Part shown: one piece after another, positions 53,104 to 64,000 of the stretch
Layout of the letters: each line of letters starts with the position of its first letter
Position numbering within the stretch: the stretch's first letter is position 1
DNA from: Methylobacterium nodulans ORS 2060
GTDB taxonomy: Bacteria; Pseudomonadota; Alphaproteobacteria; Rhizobiales; Beijerinckiaceae
Assembly: GCF_000022085.1 (NCBI RefSeq)
Contig: NC_011894.1
Span: forward strand, 5,478,001-5,542,000
Direction of reading: 5' to 3'
Length of the DNA: 64,000 nucleotides
Program-made: the position numbers and the translations under genes
Notes under the pieces: generated by a model
Seen by the model: only the letters and a program-made list of their open reading frames with translations
Told to the model about the DNA's origin: nothing
The model's database searches: none

Positions 53104-53173
53104 GCGGTTGGTGCTCGCGCGGGAAACCGCCTTTCTCCCGCACGGGAAGCCGGATTCCAACCCCCGACCGGCG

Positions 53174-54322
53174 TCAGGCCGCGATCAGCCCGCCCATCCG
53201 GGCCACCCGCGCGAGGTGATGGTCGGCATCGCCGAATAGGGCGTCGATCATCGTCACGCGCTTGAAGTAGTGGCCGACGCTGTACTCCATGGTCACGCCG
53301 ACGCCGCCATGGAGCTGCACCGCCCCCTGGCCGACGATGCGGCCGGAGCGGCCGATCTGCACCTTGGCGCCGGAGATCGAGCGGGCGCGCTCCTGCGCAT
53401 CCTCCTCGCCCGCCATCATGGTGGCGAGAAAGGCCATCGAGCGGGCCTGTTCGAGCGCAATGAACATGTCGGCGGCCCGGTGCTGGAGCACCTGGAAGGA
53501 GCCGATCGGCGTGCCGAACTGCTTGCGGGTCTTCAGGTACTCGACGGTGAGGCGCTGCATCCGGTCCATGGCGCCGACCGCCTCGGCGCAGAGCGCTGCG
53601 ATCGCCTCGTCGGTCACGCGTTCGATCGCCGGCAGCGCATCCTCGGGGCTGCCGAGCACCGCCTCGGGGCCGACCCGCACCGAGGAGAGCGAGATCTCCG
53701 CGGCCCGCTGCCCGTCCTGGGTCGGGTAGCCGCGCCGCGAGACGCCCTCGGCATTGGCGTCGATCACGAAGAGGCCGATGCCGCCCCGGTCGCGGCGCGC
53801 TCCGGCCGTGCGGGCCGAGACGATCAGCCGGTCGGCGCTGTCGCCATGCAGCACCAGCGACTTCTCGCCTTCGAGGACGAAGCCCGTCCCGTCCTGCCTC
53901 GCACTGACGCCGACGTCGTGGAGGTCGTAGCGCGCCTGCCGCTCGTGATGCGCGAAGGCGTAGCGGGTCTCGCCCCCGATCAGACCGGGCAGCCATTCGG
54001 CCCGCTGGGCAGCCGAGGCCGCATGGCGCAGGAGGCCGCCGGCCAGCACCACGGTCGCGAGATAGGGCTCGAGCACCAGGGCGCCCCCGAACGCCTCCAT
54101 GACGATCATGGTCTCGACCGGCCCGCCGCCGATGCCGCCCTCCTCCTCGGCGAAGGGCACGGCAAGCAGGCCCTGCTCGGCGTAAGATCTCCACATCTCC
54201 GGCGAGAAGCCCTCGGGATGACGCCCGTGGCGCTTGCGCGCCTCGAAGTCGTAGCGATCGGCGAGGAGCCGCTCGACGCTGTCCTTGAGGAGGCTCTGCT
54301 CCTCGCTGAGGTCGAAATCCAT
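53174..54322 (-). CDS. Acyl-CoA dehydrogenase family protein
   Basis: 382 aa from ATG 54322 (MDFDLSEEQSLLKDSVERLL). A flavoprotein that oxidises an acyl-CoA to the 2-enoyl-CoA. It has the helical N-terminal domain, a beta domain (GTGFVLEGEKSLVLHGDSAD) and a helical C-terminal domain with the FAD/ETF blocks TRKQFGTPIGSFQVLQHRAA and QLHGGVGVTMEYSVGHYFKR. It is second of a pair: the other acyl-CoA dehydrogenase ends 132 bp upstream on the same strand. Pairs like this can form heteromers, as in steroid- or aromatic-acid pathways. The substrate cannot be told. Confidence 0.92.
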   Translation of the reverse strand: MDFDLSEEQSLLKDSVERLLADRYDFEARKRHGRHPEGFSPEMWRSYAEQGLLAVPFAEEEGGIGGGPVETMIVMEAFGGALVLEPYLATVVLAGGLLRHAASAAQRAEWLPGLIGGETRYAFAHHERQARYDLHDVGVSARQDGTGFVLEGEKSLVLHGDSADRLIVSARTAGARRDRGGIGLFVIDANAEGVSRRGYPTQDGQRAAEISLSSVRVGPEAVLGSPEDALPAIERVTDEAIAALCAEAVGAMDRMQRLTVEYLKTRKQFGTPIGSFQVLQHRAADMFIALEQARSMAFLATMMAGEEDAQERARSISGAKVQIGRSGRIVGQGAVQLHGGVGVTMEYSVGHYFKRVTMIDALFGDADHHLARVARMGGLIAA

Positions 54323-54454
54323 GGGCGTTTCTTCCTGATCGTCGGAGTGGCGGCGACGCGCCGCCGATCGTTCTCGCCGCCCCACTGTCCCGGGTTTCCT
54401 TCCGCGGACGATCCCGTCGTGCAGGCCCGAACGGGCTCGGGAACAGGGGAGGCG

Positions 54455-55663
54455 CTACAGGCCGAGGATCGCCTTGGCGATGATGTTCTTCTGAATCTCG
54501 TTCGAGCCGCCGTAGATCGAGATCTTGCGCCAGTTGAAGTAGGTGGGCGCGGCCGGCCCCGCCCAGTCGGGGCCGATCGGGGGCTCGTTGGTGCCCTGCG
54601 CGGCCTCCTCGTCCTCCGGCCGGTAGGGCAGCGCGTAGGGACCCACCACGTCGAGGAGGAGTTCCGTCGTCGCCTGCTGGATCTCCGAGCCCTTGATCTT
54701 GAGGATCGAGGAGGCCGGGTCGGGCTTGCCCGTCTCGCGTCGGCGCTCGGCCGCCACGACGCGCAGCTGCGTCATCTCCAGGGCCTTCAGCTCGATCTCG
54801 AGCGCGGCGAGCTTCTCGCGGAAGCGGGGATTCTCCAGGATCGGCCCATCGCCGACCCGCTCCAGCGCCGCCAGCTCCTTGAGGCGCCGGATGCGCTGCT
54901 TCGAAACCCCCACGCGCGCGATGTTGGTGCGCTCGTTGCCGAGCAGGAACTTGGCGTAGTCCCAGCCCCTGTTCTCCTGGCCAACGCGATTCTCGACCGG
55001 CACCCGCACGTCGTCGAAGAACACCTCGTTGACCTCGTGGCCGCCGTCGAGGGTCTGGATCGGCCGGACCGTGATCCCGGGCGTCCGCATGTCGATCAGC
55101 AGGAAGGTGATGCCCTCCTGCTTCTTCACCGTCGTGTCGGTGCGCACGAGGCAGAAGATCCAGTCGGCGTGCTGGGCGAGCGTGGTCCAGGTCTTCTGGC
55201 CGTTGACCACGTAATGGTCGCCGTCCAGCACCGCCCGGGTCTTCAGGGAGGCGAGATCGGAGCCGGCGCCGGGCTCCGAGAAGCCCTGGCACCACCAGTC
55301 GTCCAGGTTGGCGATGCGCGGCAGGAAGCGCTTCTTCTGCTCCTCCGAGCCGAACTGCGCGATCACCGGCCCCACCATGTAGACGCCGAATTGCAGCGGC
55401 GAGGGCGCCGGGAAGCTCTGCAGCTCATCGAGGAAGATGTACTGGCGAACCGGGTCCCAGCCGGTGCCGCCCCACTCCACCGGCCAGTTCGGCACCGCCC
55501 AGCCCCTGGCGTTGAGGATGCGCTGCCAGGTGACGATGTCCTGCTTCGAGGGATGGTGCCCGTCGACCATCTTCCGCCGGATCTCCTCCGGCAGGTTCTC
55601 CCTGAAGAAGCTGCGGACCTCCTCGCGGAAGGCGCGCTCCTCGGGGGTGAAACGAAGGTCCAT
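54455..55663 (-). CDS. Acyl-CoA dehydrogenase family protein
   Basis: 402 aa from ATG 55663 (MDLRFTPEERAFREEVRSFF). Conserved blocks are WPVEWGGTGWDPVRQYIFLD, CQGFSEPGAGSDLASLKTRA (substrate/FAD region) and VVNGQKTWTTLAQHADWIFC, with the C-terminal IYGGSNEIQKNIIAKAILGL typical of FadE-like members. It resembles the large FadE family used for branched, steroid or long-chain substrates. It stands first of the acyl-CoA dehydrogenase pair. The gap to the FadJ-like gene is 110 bp and holds a REP-like hairpin near 55745-55769. Confidence 0.93.
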   Translation of the reverse strand: MDLRFTPEERAFREEVRSFFRENLPEEIRRKMVDGHHPSKQDIVTWQRILNARGWAVPNWPVEWGGTGWDPVRQYIFLDELQSFPAPSPLQFGVYMVGPVIAQFGSEEQKKRFLPRIANLDDWWCQGFSEPGAGSDLASLKTRAVLDGDHYVVNGQKTWTTLAQHADWIFCLVRTDTTVKKQEGITFLLIDMRTPGITVRPIQTLDGGHEVNEVFFDDVRVPVENRVGQENRGWDYAKFLLGNERTNIARVGVSKQRIRRLKELAALERVGDGPILENPRFREKLAALEIELKALEMTQLRVVAAERRRETGKPDPASSILKIKGSEIQQATTELLLDVVGPYALPYRPEDEEAAQGTNEPPIGPDWAGPAAPTYFNWRKISIYGGSNEIQKNIIAKAILGL

Positions 55664-55773
55664 GAGAGCCTCCCGGCCTGTCGTGATCATTGCCCGATCG
55701 GGTATCCGCCGCTCGACCAATCGGCGAGGCCCCACGGGGATCCCCTCTCCCGAGTGGGAGAGGGGTTCGCGCG

Positions 55774-57852
<2,079 letters not shown>

Positions 57853-57878
57853 TCCGGCAATCCTTAGTCGATCTCGCC

Positions 57879-59081
57879 TCAGTAGATCTCGAAGAGGCCG
57901 GCGGCGCCCATGCCGCCGCCCACGCACATCGTGACGACCCCGTACTTGGCGCCGCGGCGGCGGCCTTCCAGCAGGATGTGCCCGGTCATGCGGGCCCCCG
58001 ACATGCCGTAGGGATGCCCGATGCTGATGGCGCCGCCATCGACGTTCAGCCGCTCGTCCGGGATGCCGAGCCGGTCGCGGCAATAGAGCACCTGGCAGGC
58101 GAAGGCCTCGTTGAGCTCCCAGAGGTCGATGTCCTCGACCGAGAGACCGTGCTGCCGCAGGAGCTTGGGCACCGCGAAGACCGGGCCGATGCCCATCTCG
58201 TCGGGCTCGCAGCCGGCCACCGCCATGCCCCGATAGGCGCCGAGCGGCTGCAGGCCGCGCCGCTCCGCCTCACGCGCCTCCATCAGCACGCAGGCTGCGG
58301 CACCGTCCGAGAGCTGGCTCGCATTGCCGGCGGTGACGAAGCGGCCCTGCCCGATCCGCTGGCCGTCCTTGAACACCGGCTTGAGGGCCGCGAGATCCTC
58401 CAGCCGCGTCTGGGGCCGGTTGCCCTCGTCCTGCGACAGGGTGATCTCCCGCGGGGAGGTCTCTCCGGTCACCTTGTCGGTGACAATCATGCGGGTGGTG
58501 ACCGAAATGATCTCCTCGGCGAAGCGGCCCGCTTCCTGCGCCGCCGCGGTGCGCCTCTGGGAGCCGAGCGCGTATTCGTCCTGCGCCTCGCGGCTGATAC
58601 GATAGCGCTCCGCCACCGTCTCGGCGGTCTCGATCATGGTCATGTAGAGCGCGGGCACGTGCTCCACGAGCCAGGGATCCGCCCCGCGGAACCGGTTCAT
58701 CTTGTCGTTCTGCACGAGCGAGATCGATTCCAGGCCGCCGCCCACCGCGACGGCGAGCCCGTCCGCCACGATCTCCTTAGCGGCGGTGGCGATCGCCATC
58801 AGACCCGAGGCGCATTGGCGGTCGACGCTCATACCCGCCACGCTCGCCGGCAGGCCCGCCCGCAGCGCCGACTGGCGCGCCACGTTCGACCCGGTCGAGC
58901 CCTGCTGGAGGGCCGCCCCCATCACCACGTCGCCGACCTCGGCCGGGTCGATGCCGGCGCGCTTCACGGCCTCGGCGATGACATGGCCGCCGAGGGCCTG
59001 TGCCTGGGTATCGTTGAAGGCGCCCCGATAGGCCTTGCCGATGGGCGTGCGCGCGGTGGCGACGATGACGGCTTCCCGCAT
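57879..59081 (-). CDS. Acetyl-CoA C-acyltransferase (thiolase, FadA-like)
   Basis: 400 aa from ATG 59081 ([20 protein letters not shown]). The nucleophilic Cys is in [18 protein letters not shown], the His is in [29 protein letters not shown], and the second Cys in [18 protein letters not shown]. It cleaves 3-ketoacyl-CoA to acetyl-CoA, or runs in reverse. It heads a minus-strand unit with the FadJ-like gene and probably the acyl-CoA dehydrogenases. It is divergent from the SDR gene across 214 bp, which should contain both promoters. Substrate chain length is not predictable. Confidence 0.96.
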   Translation of the reverse strand: MREAVIVATARTPIGKAYRGAFNDTQAQALGGHVIAEAVKRAGIDPAEVGDVVMGAALQQGSTGSNVARQSALRAGLPASVAGMSVDRQCASGLMAIATAAKEIVADGLAVAVGGGLESISLVQNDKMNRFRGADPWLVEHVPALYMTMIETAETVAERYRISREAQDEYALGSQRRTAAAQEAGRFAEEIISVTTRMIVTDKVTGETSPREITLSQDEGNRPQTRLEDLAALKPVFKDGQRIGQGRFVTAGNASQLSDGAAACVLMEAREAERRGLQPLGAYRGMAVAGCEPDEMGIGPVFAVPKLLRQHGLSVEDIDLWELNEAFACQVLYCRDRLGIPDERLNVDGGAISIGHPYGMSGARMTGHILLEGRRRGAKYGVVTMCVGGGMGAAGLFEIY

Positions 59082-59295
59082 CTTCAGTCTCCTCCTGCCC
59101 GGGGCGCCGCCGCTGCGGTCCGACCGGACGCGTGCTGTTTTATCGGGGAATGGGTATGGCGCCGCAAGGCCCAAAAACCGCGAGCTGCGCCCTATACATC
59201 CCTCCCTGCAGCCGCGTTTTCGAAAGGGCGGCTTGCTTAATCGCCATAGAGAGCTAAGGTCCTCGCAAAACGCAAGAGGTTTTGGAGGAGCGCCC

Positions 59296-60063
59296 GTGTC
59301 GCTGTTCGATCTCTCCGGCCGGGTCGCCGTGGTGACCGGCTCCTCGCGCGGTATCGGCCGGGCCATCGCCGAACGTCTGGCCGAGCACGGCGCGCGGGTC
59401 GTCGTCTCCTCCCGCAAGGAGGAGGCCTGCCGGGCGGTGGCGGAGGCGATCAACGACCGGCACGGGCCGGACCGCGCCCTGGTGGTGCCGGCCAACATCT
59501 CGTCGAAGGCCGATCTGGAGCGGCTGGCGCGCACCACCGAGGACCGGTTCGGGCGCATCGACGTGCTCGTCTGCAACGCCGCCACCAACCCCTATTACGG
59601 GCCGATGAGCGGGATCAGCGACGAGCAGTTCCGCAAGATCCTCGACAACAACGTGGTGGCCAACCACTGGCTGATCGGCTTTGCCGCCCCCGGGATGATC
59701 GCCCGGCGGGACGGATCGATCATCATCGTGTCGTCGGTGGGCGGCCTGAAGGGCTCGGGCGTGATCGGCGCCTACAACATCTCGAAGGCCGCCGACTTCC
59801 AGCTCGCCCGCAACCTCGCGGTGGAGTTCGGGCCGCACAACGTGCGGGTCAACTGCATCGCCCCGGGGCTGATCCAGACCGACTTCGCCCGGGCGCTGTG
59901 GGAGGATCCGGCGAGCCGCGCCGCCTACACGGCCCGGACTCCCCTCGGCCGCATCGGCCAGCCGGACGAGATCGCCGGGGCGGCTTTGTTTCTGGCGAGC
60001 CGCGCCGGCGCCTTCATGACCGGCCAGAGCATCGTGGTCGATGGCGGCCAGACGATCACCTGA
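59296..60063 (+). CDS. Short-chain dehydrogenase/reductase
   Basis: 255 aa from GTG 59296, with TTGGAGGAG 5 bases before it. Classical SDR: TGxxxGxG as [21 protein letters not shown]-like [13 protein letters not shown], catalytic Ser in [14 protein letters not shown], and Tyr/Lys in [20 protein letters not shown]. The C-terminal [10 protein letters not shown] is the FabG-type end. YNISK replaces the more common YSASK, which is normal variation. It is first of two genes with the acyl-CoA ligase, opposite the beta-oxidation genes, so it probably acts on a hydroxyacyl or ketoacyl intermediate of the same pathway. Confidence 0.95.
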   Translation: MSLFDLSGRVAVVTGSSRGIGRAIAERLAEHGARVVVSSRKEEACRAVAEAINDRHGPDRALVVPANISSKADLERLARTTEDRFGRIDVLVCNAATNPYYGPMSGISDEQFRKILDNNVVANHWLIGFAAPGMIARRDGSIIIVSSVGGLKGSGVIGAYNISKAADFQLARNLAVEFGPHNVRVNCIAPGLIQTDFARALWEDPASRAAYTARTPLGRIGQPDEIAGAALFLASRAGAFMTGQSIVVDGGQTIT

Positions 60064-60160
60064 CCTGCCACGGCGTGCCGAGGATTTTGACGATGTTGCA
60101 GGTTTTGCCCGAACACCGCACGGCACCGTTCCGAGATCTGCCGAGGACCCGAGCCTGCCG

Positions 60161-61873
60161 ATGATGCCGTCCCCCGCCTGGCCCGCCCTGTCCTTCGCCG
60201 AGGCGACTGCGCGCCTCACCGCCCCGGGCTCGCCCTTCGCGGTGAGCGAGGCGGTGATCCGGGGCGTGCCGACCCGGATCTGGGCCGCCGCGCCCCCGAC
60301 CCTGCGCGAGGTCTTTCTCGCCGGCCGCCGGCACGGCGAGGCGACCTTCCTCGTCTACGAGGACGACCGCGCGAGCTTCGAGGCCTTCGCGCGCGCCGTG
60401 CTGGCGCTCAGCGCCGACCTGATCCGCGGCGGCCTGCGCCCGGGGGACCGGGTCGCGATCGCCATGCGCAACCTGCCGGAATGGCCGGTCGCGTTCTTCG
60501 CGACCCTGCTCGCGGGGGCCATCGCCGCGCCGCTCAATGCGTGGTGGACCGGCCCGGAACTCGAATACGGACTGATCGATTCGGGGGCGACCGTCGCCAT
60601 CCTCGACCCCGAGCGGTTCGACCGCATCGCCGAGCGGCGCCAGGCCTGCCCGGCCCTCGCCCGTATCCTCCTCGCCCGCGGCACCGAACCCGGCGCGGAG
60701 AGCCTGGAGGGGATCATCGGGCCCGTCTCCGCCTGGGCCTCCCTGCCGCCCGGAGAGCTGCCGGAGGTGCCGCTCGCGCCCGAGGACCTCGCGACCCTCT
60801 TCTACACCTCCGGGACGACGGGCCGTTCGAAGGGGGCGATGGGCACCCACCGCAACGGAGCCTGCGCGGTGATGGCCCATCCGTATTCGGCCGCGCGCGC
60901 CGCCCTGCGCCGGGGCGAGCCGGTGCCCGTACCCGATCCGCGGGCGCCGCAGAAGGTGATGCTGGTCTCGGTGCCGTTCTTCCACGTCACCGGCTGCTTC
61001 GCGACGCTGGTCTCGGCCCTCTCCCGCGGCTCGCGCCTCGTGCTGATGCGGCGCTGGGAGATCGCCCGGGCGCTCGACCTGATCGAGCGGGAGCGCTGCA
61101 CCAGCGCAGGCGGCGTGCCGACCATCGCCTGGCAGCTCCTCGACGGCCGGGAAGCAGGCACGCACGACCTCTCCTCGCTCGAAGCCGTGACCTATGGCGG
61201 GGCGCCCGCGCCGGCCGAGCTGGCCCGGCGCCTGCGCGCCGCCTTCCCGCACGCGGCCCCGGCCACGGGCTGGGGCATGACCGAGACCTCCGGCACCTTC
61301 ACCCACCACATGGGCGAGGAATACCTGAACCGGCCCGACAGCTGCGGCCCGCCGCTGCCCGTCTGCGAGGCGCGGATCGTCGATCCGGAGGGACGCGCGC
61401 TGCCGCCCGGCGAGATCGGCGAGCTGCAGGTGAAGGGCCCCAACGTGGTGGTGGGCTACTGGAACCGCCCCGCCGAGACGGCGGCGGCCTTCCGGGACGG
61501 CTGGCTCGCCACCGGGGACCTCGCCCGGATGGACGAGGAAGGCTTCATCACCATCGTGGACCGCGCCCGCGACATGCTGATCCGCGGCGGCGAGAACATC
61601 TATTGCTGCGAGGTGGAGAACGCGCTCCACGAGCACCCGGCGGTGGTGGACGCCGCCGTGGTGGCGATCCCGCACCCGACGCTGGGCGAGGAGCCGGGCG
61701 CCGTGGTGGCCCTCGCCCGCGGGCAGGATACCTCCGAGGAGGAGCTCAAGGCCTTCGTCGCCGCGCGGCTCGCGGCCTTCAAGGTGCCGGTGCGCATCCT
61801 CTTTTACGACGAGATCCTGCCGCGCAATCCGAGCGGCAAGATCCTCAAGAGCGAGCTGCGGAAGCTGTTCTGA
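60161..61873 (+). CDS. Acyl-CoA ligase (AMP-forming, ANL superfamily)
   Basis: 570 aa from ATG 60161 (MMPSPAWPALSFAEATARLT). The AMP-binding signature is LFYTSGTTGRSKGAMGTHRN. Downstream are GWGMTETSGTFTHHMGE, GWLATGDLARMDEEGFITIV, and RARDMLIRGGENIYCCEVEN. The catalytic Lys is in LPRNPSGKILKSELRKLF. It activates a carboxylic acid with ATP and CoA, and would feed the beta-oxidation genes encoded opposite. Substrate is unknown. Frames that extend upstream to 60041 overlap the SDR end and do not fit the family. Confidence 0.95.
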   Translation: MMPSPAWPALSFAEATARLTAPGSPFAVSEAVIRGVPTRIWAAAPPTLREVFLAGRRHGEATFLVYEDDRASFEAFARAVLALSADLIRGGLRPGDRVAIAMRNLPEWPVAFFATLLAGAIAAPLNAWWTGPELEYGLIDSGATVAILDPERFDRIAERRQACPALARILLARGTEPGAESLEGIIGPVSAWASLPPGELPEVPLAPEDLATLFYTSGTTGRSKGAMGTHRNGACAVMAHPYSAARAALRRGEPVPVPDPRAPQKVMLVSVPFFHVTGCFATLVSALSRGSRLVLMRRWEIARALDLIERERCTSAGGVPTIAWQLLDGREAGTHDLSSLEAVTYGGAPAPAELARRLRAAFPHAAPATGWGMTETSGTFTHHMGEEYLNRPDSCGPPLPVCEARIVDPEGRALPPGEIGELQVKGPNVVVGYWNRPAETAAAFRDGWLATGDLARMDEEGFITIVDRARDMLIRGGENIYCCEVENALHEHPAVVDAAVVAIPHPTLGEEPGAVVALARGQDTSEEELKAFVAARLAAFKVPVRILFYDEILPRNPSGKILKSELRKLF

Positions 61874-61879
61874 TGCCGT

Positions 61880-62422
61880 CTACATGGGCTCGGCGCCGCG
61901 CCCCATCGCGGCGACGCCCGTGCGCGAGATCTCCACAAGGCCGATCGCCGACATCAGCTTCACGAAGCGGTCGATCTCCTCGGTCGAGCCGGTGAGCTCG
62001 AACACGAAGGAGGTGAGCGTCGCATCGAGCGTGCGGGCGCCGAAGGCCGCGGCGAGGCGCATCGCCTCGACCCGGTGCTCGCCCCTGCCCGCCACCTTCA
62101 CGAGGCAGAGCTCGCGCTCGAGCGACTCGCCCTGAAGCGTCAGGTCGACCACCCGGTGCACCGGCACCAGCCGGTCGAGCTGCGCCTTGATCTGGTCGAT
62201 CACGGCGTTGGTGCCCGCGGTCACGATGGTGATGCGGGAGAGGTGCTGGGCGTGCTCGGTCTCCGAGACGGTCAGGCTCTCGATGTTGTAGCCGCGCCCC
62301 GAGAATAGCCCGGCGATGCGGGCGAGCACGCCCGGCTCGTTGTCGACGATCACCGCCAGCGTGTGGCGGTTGATCGACTCGACCCGAACCGGCTCGGGGT
62401 AGTGGGTGTTCATGGCGTTCAT
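61880..62422 (-). CDS. ilvH: Acetolactate synthase small (regulatory) subunit
   Basis: 180 aa. It binds and regulates IlvB and confers valine feedback. The N-terminal ACT domain is HTLAVIVDNEPGVLARIAGL followed by FSGRGYNIESLTVSETEH. The second ACT-like half contains RELCLVKVAGRGEHRVEAMR and FVFELTGSTEEIDRFVKLMS. The length is normal for the family. The ATG overlaps the stop codon of the DUF559 gene by 4 bases, so it is translated in coupling with that gene rather than directly after ilvB. Confidence 0.97.
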   Translation of the reverse strand: MNAMNTHYPEPVRVESINRHTLAVIVDNEPGVLARIAGLFSGRGYNIESLTVSETEHAQHLSRITIVTAGTNAVIDQIKAQLDRLVPVHRVVDLTLQGESLERELCLVKVAGRGEHRVEAMRLAAAFGARTLDATLTSFVFELTGSTEEIDRFVKLMSAIGLVEISRTGVAAMGRGAEPM

Positions 62423-62832
62423 GGCGTCTCTCCACTCCGCTCTCCCGAGGCGGAGACGGGTCGGGGGATCGAAGATTCTGGGCCGGGATGCCCGGCCGGA
62501 TGGAGCGCGGCCGAGATTCTGTTCAGGGCGGCGTCGAGGTCGGACAGAACCTCGTCGTTGCGGAAACGGATGAGCGCGAAGCCGGACCGCTCGATCTCCT
62601 TGGTTCTCCGTGCGTCGTAGACGTCATGCCAATCGTGCTGGCGTCCGTCCAACTCCACGATCAGCTTCCGCTCGAAGCAGAGAAAGTCGACGGTGTAGAG
62701 CAAGAACGGGGCTTGCCGGCGGAACTTCACCCCGTGCAAGCGCCGGCCGCGCAGCGCACGCCAGAGAACGTCCTCCGCCGAGGTCGCCTGCTGCCGCAGG
62801 CTGCGCGCGAAACGCCGTGGCTCCCGGATCAT
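62419..62832 (-). CDS. DUF559 endonuclease-like protein
   Basis: 137 aa from ATG 62832 (MIREPRRFARSLRQQATSAE). DUF559 proteins share the Vsr-like PD-(D/E)xK nuclease fold. The core is LWRALRGRRLHGVKFRRQAP, then LYTVDFLCFERKLIVELDGR with the Asp, Glu and Lys-like positions, then KEIERSGFALIRFRNDEVLS. The family is common, often next to unrelated genes, and its substrate is unknown. It lies between ilvB and ilvH, with inverted 39-bp repeats separating it from ilvB. It looks like an insertion into the ilvBH operon that kept translation coupled to ilvH. Confidence 0.85.
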   Translation of the reverse strand: MIREPRRFARSLRQQATSAEDVLWRALRGRRLHGVKFRRQAPFLLYTVDFLCFERKLIVELDGRQHDWHDVYDARRTKEIERSGFALIRFRNDEVLSDLDAALNRISAALHPAGHPGPESSIPRPVSASGERSGETP

Positions 62833-62867
62833 CCTGCACACCCATCGAGAGTGGCTTGCGGAGAGAA

Positions 62868-63016
62868 CCCCTCTCCCGTTTGGGAGAGGGGTAGGGGTGA
62901 GGGTGGAGACGGTGCAGCAAAAGGCCTGAACCGTGCCGCTGCCAGCGCGACGCTCAGCGTTCAACCCTGAACCCGCGCCACCCTCACCCCTGCCCCTCTC
63001 CCAAACGGGAGAGGGG
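62868..63016. repeat. Pair of inverted 39-bp REP-like repeats between ilvB and the DUF559 gene
   Basis: 62868-62906 and the reverse complement of 62978-63016 agree at 38 of 39 positions. Each contains a perfect hairpin CCCCTCTCCC/GGGAGAGGGG with a 4-base loop. Together they can also form a large cruciform. A related hairpin is at 55745-55769. The pair could attenuate or terminate the ilvB transcript. Confidence 0.75.
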
Positions 63017-63028
63017 TTCAGCGCGGCA

Positions 63029-64000
63029 TCACACCAGGACCTTGCCTTCCTCGCTGATCACCGAGCCGAGATCGGCCCCCGTCTCGCCGAGATAATCCGA
63101 CAGGAGCATCTCGTTGTGCGCCTTGCCGGACGGGATCATCGGGAAGCAGTTCTCGGTCTTGTCGACGATGCAGTCGAAGATCACCGGGCCATCATAGTCC
63201 AGCATCTCCTGGATCGCCGCGTCGAGGTCGCCGGGCTTCTCGCAGCGGATGCCCTTGGCGCCATAGGCCTCGGCGAGCTTCACGAAGTCCGGCAGGCTCG
63301 CCGAGTAGCTCTCGGAGTAGCGCGAACCGTGCAGCAGCTCCTGCCACTGCCGCACCATGCCCATGTACTCGTTGTTGAGAATGAAGATCTTGACCGGCAG
63401 GCGGTACTGCACGGCGGTCGACATCTCCTGCATGTTCATCAGGATCGAGGCCTCGCCCGCGATGTCGATCACCAGCGCGCCCGGATGGGCGAGCTGGGTG
63501 CCGATCGCCGCCGGCAGGCCATACCCCATGGTGCCGAGGCCGCCGGAGGTCATCCAGCGGTTCGGCTCCTCGAACTTATAGTACTGGGCCGCCCACATCT
63601 GGTGCTGGCCGACCTCAGTGGTGACGTAGGTCTCGCGGTTCTTGGTCGCCTCGTAGAGGCGCTGGACCGCGTATTGCGGCTTGATGGTGGTGCCGGAGGG
63701 CCAGTAGCCGAGGCATTCGCGCGCCTTCCAGCCGTTGATCTTCGACAGCCACTCGGTCAGCCGCCCCTTGTCGGGCTCCGGCGTGACCGCCCGCCACTCC
63801 TTGAGCATGTCGGCGAGCACGGAGGCGCAGTCGCCCAGGATGCCGATATCGGCCTTCACGTTCTTGTTGATCGAGGAGGCATCGATGTCGACATGGATCT
63901 TCTTCGAGAACGGCGAGAAGGCGTCGAGGCGGCCGGTGATGCGGTCGTCGAAGCGCGCGCCGATGCAGATCATCAGGTCGCATTCGTGCATGGCGAGGTT
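63029..64000 (-). CDS. ilvB: Acetolactate synthase large (catalytic) subunit, 5' part beyond the window
   Basis: About 324 C-terminal codons are visible, and the frame is open to the right edge. The Met at 63991 is internal. IlvB makes acetolactate from pyruvate for valine, leucine and isoleucine. The central domain includes [20 protein letters not shown], and the ThDP-binding domain [20 protein letters not shown], then [20 protein letters not shown] and [24 protein letters not shown] replaces the more common GDGS at the ThDP motif, as seen in other alphaproteobacterial IlvB sequences. The C-terminal [19 protein letters not shown] is intact. Confidence 0.96.
   Translation of the reverse strand, partial: NLAMHECDLMICIGARFDDRITGRLDAFSPFSKKIHVDIDASSINKNVKADIGILGDCASVLADMLKEWRAVTPEPDKGRLTEWLSKINGWKARECLGYWPSGTTIKPQYAVQRLYEATKNRETYVTTEVGQHQMWAAQYYKFEEPNRWMTSGGLGTMGYGLPAAIGTQLAHPGALVIDIAGEASILMNMQEMSTAVQYRLPVKIFILNNEYMGMVRQWQELLHGSRYSESYSASLPDFVKLAEAYGAKGIRCEKPGDLDAAIQEMLDYDGPVIFDCIVDKTENCFPMIPSGKAHNEMLLSDYLGETGADLGSVISEEGKVLV

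Overview
The window looks like a chromosomal segment of a high-GC alphaproteobacterium, most likely Methylobacterium or a close relative in Methylobacteriaceae. The support is the very high GC of the right half, the ChvI-ChvG-HprK-EIIA-HPr cluster typical of Hyphomicrobiales, the small subunit of methylmalonyl-CoA mutase, an ATP-type PEP carboxykinase, and gene families and palindromic repeats familiar from that genus. The species assignment is an inference from gene content, not from a search.

The left 27.4 kb is accessory DNA. A tyrosine integrase (25615-27381) starts 84 bp from the 3' end of a tRNA gene with a CAU anticodon (27466-27541), the usual arrangement of an island integrated into a tRNA. 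Reading left from the tRNA are: the integrase; a complete type I-E cas operon (cas3-cas8e-cas11-cas7-cas5-cas6e-cas1-cas2, 16368-25416); a CRISPR array of about 67 repeats (12221-16275) read from the minus strand; the C-terminal stub of a phage tape-measure gene; a run of small phage- or plasmid-like genes; a 1.7-kb cassette bounded by 30-bp inverted repeats; a HEPN-type protein with an XRE regulator; a Schlafen/AlbA_2 protein; a small serine recombinase; and a phage-type replication module (initiator, degenerate helicase loader, DnaB-like helicase) that runs off the left edge. A 16-bp palindrome with consensus GTGMAACNNGTTKCAC occurs six times, only in this accessory part. Two copies lie in an identical 22-bp direct repeat that brackets 8.65 kb next to the serine recombinase.

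The cas genes probably form two units. Cas3 is separated from cas8e by a 234-bp gap holding a single orphan I-E-like repeat flanked by 20-bp direct repeats exactly 100 bp apart. This is the most interesting regulatory signal in the window, because it resembles the setting of CreR/CreTA-type crRNA-like regulators. The seven genes from cas8e to cas2 overlap or almost touch and look co-transcribed towards the array.

The right 36.5 kb is core chromosome: a ComM-like AAA ATPase, a hybrid histidine kinase, an SDR-like oxidoreductase, QueG and a glutathione transferase, UppP, methylmalonyl-CoA mutase small subunit, an IS110-family insertion sequence, LepA, an LhgO-like oxidase, PckA, a HugZ-like protein, the ChvIG-PTS regulatory cluster, a CobW GTPase, and a fatty-acid or acyl-CoA catabolic cluster (two acyl-CoA dehydrogenases, a FadJ-like bifunctional enzyme, a thiolase, and a divergent SDR and acyl-CoA ligase). 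The window closes with ilvH, a DUF559 endonuclease-like gene and the 3' part of ilvB. Two 101-bp palindromic elements and several REP-like hairpins lie between core genes.
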